Shown: in pieces, positions 61,037-64,000 of the stretch
Layout of the letters: each line of letters opens with the position of its first letter
Position numbering within the stretch: position 1 is the stretch's first letter
Assembly: GCF_004345245.1 (NCBI RefSeq)
Contig: NZ_SLUQ01000009.1
Span: 310,001 to 374,000 of the forward strand
DNA: 64,000 nucleotides
Direction: 5' to 3'
From: Rhizobium sp. BK251
GTDB taxonomy: Bacteria; Pseudomonadota; Alphaproteobacteria; Rhizobiales; Rhizobiaceae
Position numbers and translations under genes: made by a program
The notes under the pieces: generated by a model
What the model saw: only the letters and a program-made list of their open reading frames with translations
What the model was told of the DNA's origin: nothing
The model's database searches: none

Positions 61037-61739
61037 AGCGTGCCACCAGCGCGTGCCGGTCTCCGGGATAGGTGAAACGAACATGGGTAACCGGCCCGCC
61101 CGTGCTCCAGGTGCGCCGCTCGACAACGAGACAGGCGGTGTTGCGCGGTATTTCGAGCGCCGTCGCCTTGCCCGCACTTGCGGGTACCGCAAGGATACGA
61201 TGTTCGGCGGCACTCCAGGGAACCTGGCCCAGCAGCCAGGGGCCGGGCGCGATCTGCGAGAAATCCGCCTCCTCGGCACCGGGCACGGTCGAGAGGCTGA
61301 TCAGCCGCTCCTCCAGGCAGAACGGCCGGGCGCCGGCGAAATGGGTGCAGGCCAGTTCCAGCAAAGACGTGGCGGCCGGAAGCTCAAGGCGCAGTGCGTC
61401 TTCGGCGCGGCTCTTGCGCTTCTGCCTCTTCGTCAGCGTGAAGGAATAGGGCAGGTTGAGCGACTGCACTTCCGTCTTGATGTCGTGGATTTCGAGGACA
61501 GCCGATTGCGCCTGCGGCTGCGTGACGAAGCTGCCGGATTTCTTGCGCCGCTCGATGAGACCGGCCTTGGCCAACTGTGTCAGCACCTTGTTGACGGTCA
61601 TGCGCGAGCAATCATAGTGCGCTGCAAGGTCGATCTCGAACGGGATGCGGTGTCCGGGCGGCCACTCGCCGGAGACGATGCGACCCTTGATATCGCCGAG
61701 GATGCGCTGGTGCAGGGTGACGTCGCTGATCGTTTTCAT
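61020..61739 (-). CDS. hutC: Histidine utilisation repressor, GntR/HutC family
   Basis: A 239-residue repressor of histidine degradation. The N-terminal winged helix (ILGDIKGRIVSGEWPPGHRIPFEIDLAAHYDCSRMTVNKVL in part) is joined to a UTRA effector domain that binds urocanate in characterised homologues. Adjacency to hutF and hutI confirms the assignment. It would act on the hutF/hutI divergent promoter, where a GTATATAC palindrome is seen. Confidence 0.95.
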   Translation of the reverse strand: MKTISDVTLHQRILGDIKGRIVSGEWPPGHRIPFEIDLAAHYDCSRMTVNKVLTQLAKAGLIERRKKSGSFVTQPQAQSAVLEIHDIKTEVQSLNLPYSFTLTKRQKRKSRAEDALRLELPAATSLLELACTHFAGARPFCLEERLISLSTVPGAEEADFSQIAPGPWLLGQVPWSAAEHRILAVPASAGKATALEIPRNTACLVVERRTWSTGGPVTHVRFTYPGDRHALVARFTPAG

Positions 61740-61771
61740 CGACGGCGGTCCGTCCTTCCTTGTTTGTTGCC

Positions 61772-61787
61772 AGCCATCCGGATGGCT
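61772..61787. repeat. 16-base perfect palindrome between hutF and hutC
   Basis: AGCCATCC followed directly by GGATGGCT lies in the 73-base gap between the hutF stop and the hutC start. It is a possible operator, or the stem of a weak hairpin without T-run on the transcribed strand. Confidence 0.45.
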
Positions 61788-61812
61788 TTGTTTGCGTGGA
61801 GGAGTGCTCTCT

Positions 61813-63207
61813 TCACGAGGCGAGCAACTCGTTCATAACGCTGACGAAGCGTGCTGCAATCGCATCGCGCCGCACATGGCGGCCGTTCTCGACCTGCCTG
61901 CGCCCCAGAGCCCATACGCAGTCGACGCGAACACCGCGCGCGAAGATCCAGTTGTCGAGCAGTTGGTCGCCGGAGAGATAAGGCACTTCCGACAGGTCAA
62001 GCGATACGATGTCCGCATGGTTCCCGACGGCAAGCCCTACTTGCGCGTTCAGCGCCGCACCACCGCCCTCGACCGCGCGGTCGAAGAGGGCGCGCGCCGT
62101 CGAGGCCTCGGGCGCGGCAACGACATTTCGAACCCGCCGAGCGAGCCGCTGCGCATACTCGAGCTGCCGGAGCTCGGCTGCGAGCGAGATCAGGATATTC
62201 GAATCCGAGCCGATGCCGTAGCGGCCGCGCTCCGCCAGAAATTGTGGCGCGGAGAAGATGCCGTCGCCGAGATTGGCCTCAGTGATTGGGCAAAGGCCGG
62301 CAACCGCGCCGCTCCTCGCCATCCGCCGCGTCTCCTCGTCGGTCATGTGTGTCGCGTGGATGAGGCACCAGCGACTGTCGACCGGCGCATTGTCGAGCAG
62401 CCATTCGACCGGCCGCGCACCGGACCAGGCGATGCAATCCTCGACCTCCTTCACCTGCTCGGCTGCATGGATATGGATCGGGCCGGTGCCGGCAAGCGGG
62501 AGGATTGCCTGGAGCTCTTCGGGTGTGACGGCTCGCAGGCTGTGCGGTGCAAGGCCAAGTCCGGCGCCGTCTAACCCGGCCACCACCTTGCGGCAGCCGG
62601 TCATCAGGGCCTCGAAACGGTCGACCGAGTTGATGAAGCGGCGCTGGCCGTCGATGGGTGCCAAGCCTCCGAAACTGTGATGGGCGTAGAAAACCGGCAG
62701 AAGCGTCAGGCCGATGCCGGTCTCCGCGGTCGCCGCGCCGATGCGCTCCGCAAGTTCTGCCACATTGGCATAGGGGCTACCGTTCCTGTCATGGTGAAGA
62801 TAATGGAATTCACCGACACGGGCGAAACCTGCTTCCAGCATCTCCACGTAAAGCTGGGCCGCAACGGCCTCCACCTGCTCGGGCGTCATCGACAGCGCAA
62901 AGCGGTACATGAGGGTGCGCCATGTCCAGAAGGTATCCTCGCTCGGTCCGCGGACCTCGGCGAGACCCGCCATTGCGCGCTGGAAGGCATGGCTGTGGAG
63001 GTTCGGGACCGCCGGCACGAAGACGTTGTGCCGCTCGTCATCCGGCTGCGCCTCCACGCCTGCCTCGACGGCGGCGATGCGGCTGCCTTCGATCGTCAGG
63101 CGGACATTCCTCTGCCAGCCTCCGGGCAGCAGAGCTGCGCCTGCGTGAAGGCGTCGAGATCCTGCCCCTTTACCGTCGTGCAGTTCGTTGCGGAGTTCGT
63201 TCGCCAT
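61813..63207 (-). CDS. hutF: Formimidoylglutamate deiminase
   Basis: A 464-residue zinc amidohydrolase that converts N-formimidoyl-L-glutamate to N-formyl-L-glutamate in the five-step histidine pathway. The metal motif is PNLHSHAFQRAM, with further ligands in HIHAAEQVKEVED and GIGSDSNILIS. ATG 63207 (MANELRNEL) is preferred over the frame opening at 63261, which would begin inside the divergent promoter. It is transcribed together with hutC, leftward. Confidence 0.95.
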   Translation of the reverse strand: MANELRNELHDGKGAGSRRLHAGAALLPGGWQRNVRLTIEGSRIAAVEAGVEAQPDDERHNVFVPAVPNLHSHAFQRAMAGLAEVRGPSEDTFWTWRTLMYRFALSMTPEQVEAVAAQLYVEMLEAGFARVGEFHYLHHDRNGSPYANVAELAERIGAATAETGIGLTLLPVFYAHHSFGGLAPIDGQRRFINSVDRFEALMTGCRKVVAGLDGAGLGLAPHSLRAVTPEELQAILPLAGTGPIHIHAAEQVKEVEDCIAWSGARPVEWLLDNAPVDSRWCLIHATHMTDEETRRMARSGAVAGLCPITEANLGDGIFSAPQFLAERGRYGIGSDSNILISLAAELRQLEYAQRLARRVRNVVAAPEASTARALFDRAVEGGGAALNAQVGLAVGNHADIVSLDLSEVPYLSGDQLLDNWIFARGVRVDCVWALGRRQVENGRHVRRDAIAARFVSVMNELLAS

Positions 63208-63245
63208 GAAGATTCCCAAATTCCTTCTTGCCAGCCGTTTATTAT

Positions 63246-63253
63246 GTATATAC
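63246..63253. promoter_or_regulatory. HutC operator candidate in the hutF-hutI divergent region
   Basis: GTATATAC, a perfect 8-base palindrome set in ATGTATATACTT, lies midway between the two divergent starts (63207 and 63285). GntR/HutC-subfamily sites have a GTxTAxAC-like core, so this is the likely HutC operator. Confidence 0.55.
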
Positions 63254-63284
63254 TTATTCACTCATAAGGAAAGGCGCAAAGCTG

Positions 63285-64000
63285 ATGAGTGGGAACAATT
63301 TTTCCGGAGAAGGCACCGCCTATGTGGTGCCGCGCCTCTGGCGCAACGCGCGGATCGCCACGCTTTCGACGGGCCGGTCCGGCCTTGGCGTGATCGAGCG
63401 GGGCGCGATCGTCACCGAGGGCGAGCGCATCGTCTTCGCAGGGCTTGAAGGCGATTTGCCGATCCGCCTTGCCGAGAGGGCCGAAATCCTCGATCTGGAA
63501 GGCCGCTGGGTGACGCCGGGCCTCATCGATTGCCACACGCATATCGTCCATGGCGGCAACCGTGCCCGCGAATTCGAGATGCGTCTCGAAGGTGCCACCT
63601 ATGAGGAGATTGCGCGCGCTGGCGGCGGCATCGTCTCCTCCGTCAAAGCCACGAACGTCCTTTCCGTGCGGGGTCTCGTCGAGACAGCCCTGCCCCGTTT
63701 GGACGCCCTTCTTGCCGAGGGCGTGGCGACGATCGAGGTGAAGTCGGGCTACGGCCTCAATATCGAGGGCGAGCTGAAGATGCTGCGCGCTGCCCGCGCA
63801 CTCGAGAACGCTCGTCCCGTCCGGATCGTCACATCCTATCTGGCGGCCCACGCAACGCCGGTCGAATACAAGGGACGCAACCGCGACTACCTCGCAGAGG
63901 TCGTGCTTCCGGGTCTGGAGACGGCCCATGCCGAAGGCCTCGTCGATGCCGTCGACGGCTTCTGCGAGGGCATCGCTTTCTCTCCCGACGAGATCGCCGT
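63285..64000 (+). CDS. hutI: Imidazolonepropionase (3' end beyond window)
   Basis: The first 238 codons of a zinc/iron amidohydrolase that hydrolyses imidazolone-5-propionate to formimidoylglutamate. The metal-binding motif GLIDCHTHIVHGGNRAREFEMR and IEVKSGYGLN, followed by TSYLAAHATP with a metal-ligand histidine, identify HutI (normal length about 405-420). The start ATG 63285 has AAGGAAAGG upstream. The frame is open to the last base of the window. It is divergent from hutF and probably under HutC control. Confidence 0.95.
   Translation, partial: MSGNNFSGEGTAYVVPRLWRNARIATLSTGRSGLGVIERGAIVTEGERIVFAGLEGDLPIRLAERAEILDLEGRWVTPGLIDCHTHIVHGGNRAREFEMRLEGATYEEIARAGGGIVSSVKATNVLSVRGLVETALPRLDALLAEGVATIEVKSGYGLNIEGELKMLRAARALENARPVRIVTSYLAAHATPVEYKGRNRDYLAEVVLPGLETAHAEGLVDAVDGFCEGIAFSPDEIA

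Overview
The window is about 64 kb of GC-rich, densely packed DNA. Gene content and gene order point to an alphaproteobacterium of the order Hyphomicrobiales (Rhizobium/Sinorhizobium-Ensifer type). Indicators are the thiCOSGED operon behind a TPP riboswitch, a form I carbon monoxide dehydrogenase cluster, stand-alone treY, a hutC-hutF/hutI arrangement, and many ATP-bound importers with acid-sugar catabolic genes. No rRNA, tRNA, insertion sequence, prophage or CRISPR array was seen. The accessory, catabolic character fits a large secondary replicon (chromid) at least as well as a chromosome, but that is inference.

Layout. (1) 0.4-15.0 kb: a co-directional cluster with a class III nucleotide cyclase, a complete peptide-type ABC importer (fused ATPase, Tat-exported binding protein, two permeases), three glycosyltransferases, a 904-residue ABC-exporter-like protein, and a cyclic-nucleotide-binding protein. 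The exporter-like protein has lost every catalytic ATPase motif. (2) 15.2-23.9 kb: coxC-coxMSL-coxDEFG, a form I molybdenum/copper CO dehydrogenase with a membrane MHYT/LytTR sensor-regulator and its maturation genes. (3) 23.9-30.1 kb: minus-strand genes for an Ldh-family dehydrogenase, a DUF983 protein flanked by repeated palindromes, a soluble hybrid histidine kinase, a FAD/NAD(P)-binding protein and a small hydrolase. (4) 30.3-34.3 kb: treY and a fumarylacetoacetase-family gene. (5) 34.4-37.4 kb: a CueR-type promoter, a copper P-type ATPase and its MerR-family regulator. (6) 37.4-40.3 kb: vapBC, a divergent ECF sigma/anti-sigma pair with an apparently leaderless promoter, and a Bax-inhibitor-1 family membrane protein.

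(7) 40.4-55.6 kb: a divergent acid-sugar locus. The leftward arm carries a ribose-type ABC importer, an LVIVD-repeat propeller protein, two flavoprotein oxidoreductases and a TIM-barrel isomerase. The rightward arm carries a GntR/FCD regulator and denD-otnK-otnC-hbpS-ltnD, the four-carbon acid sugar (erythronate/threonate) pathway. Two identical-architecture 25-bp inverted repeats lie between the arms. (8) 55.6-61.0 kb: TPP riboswitch and thiCOSGED. (9) 61.0-64.0 kb: hutC and hutF leftward, and hutI rightward, cut by the window end.

The most unusual item is the left cluster: cyclic-nucleotide production, a binding-competent cyclic-nucleotide sensor and a catalytically dead exporter-like protein with a roughly 300-residue insertion sit together with glycosyltransferases. 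Most long antisense open frames in the window are shadows of real genes, as expected at this GC content.
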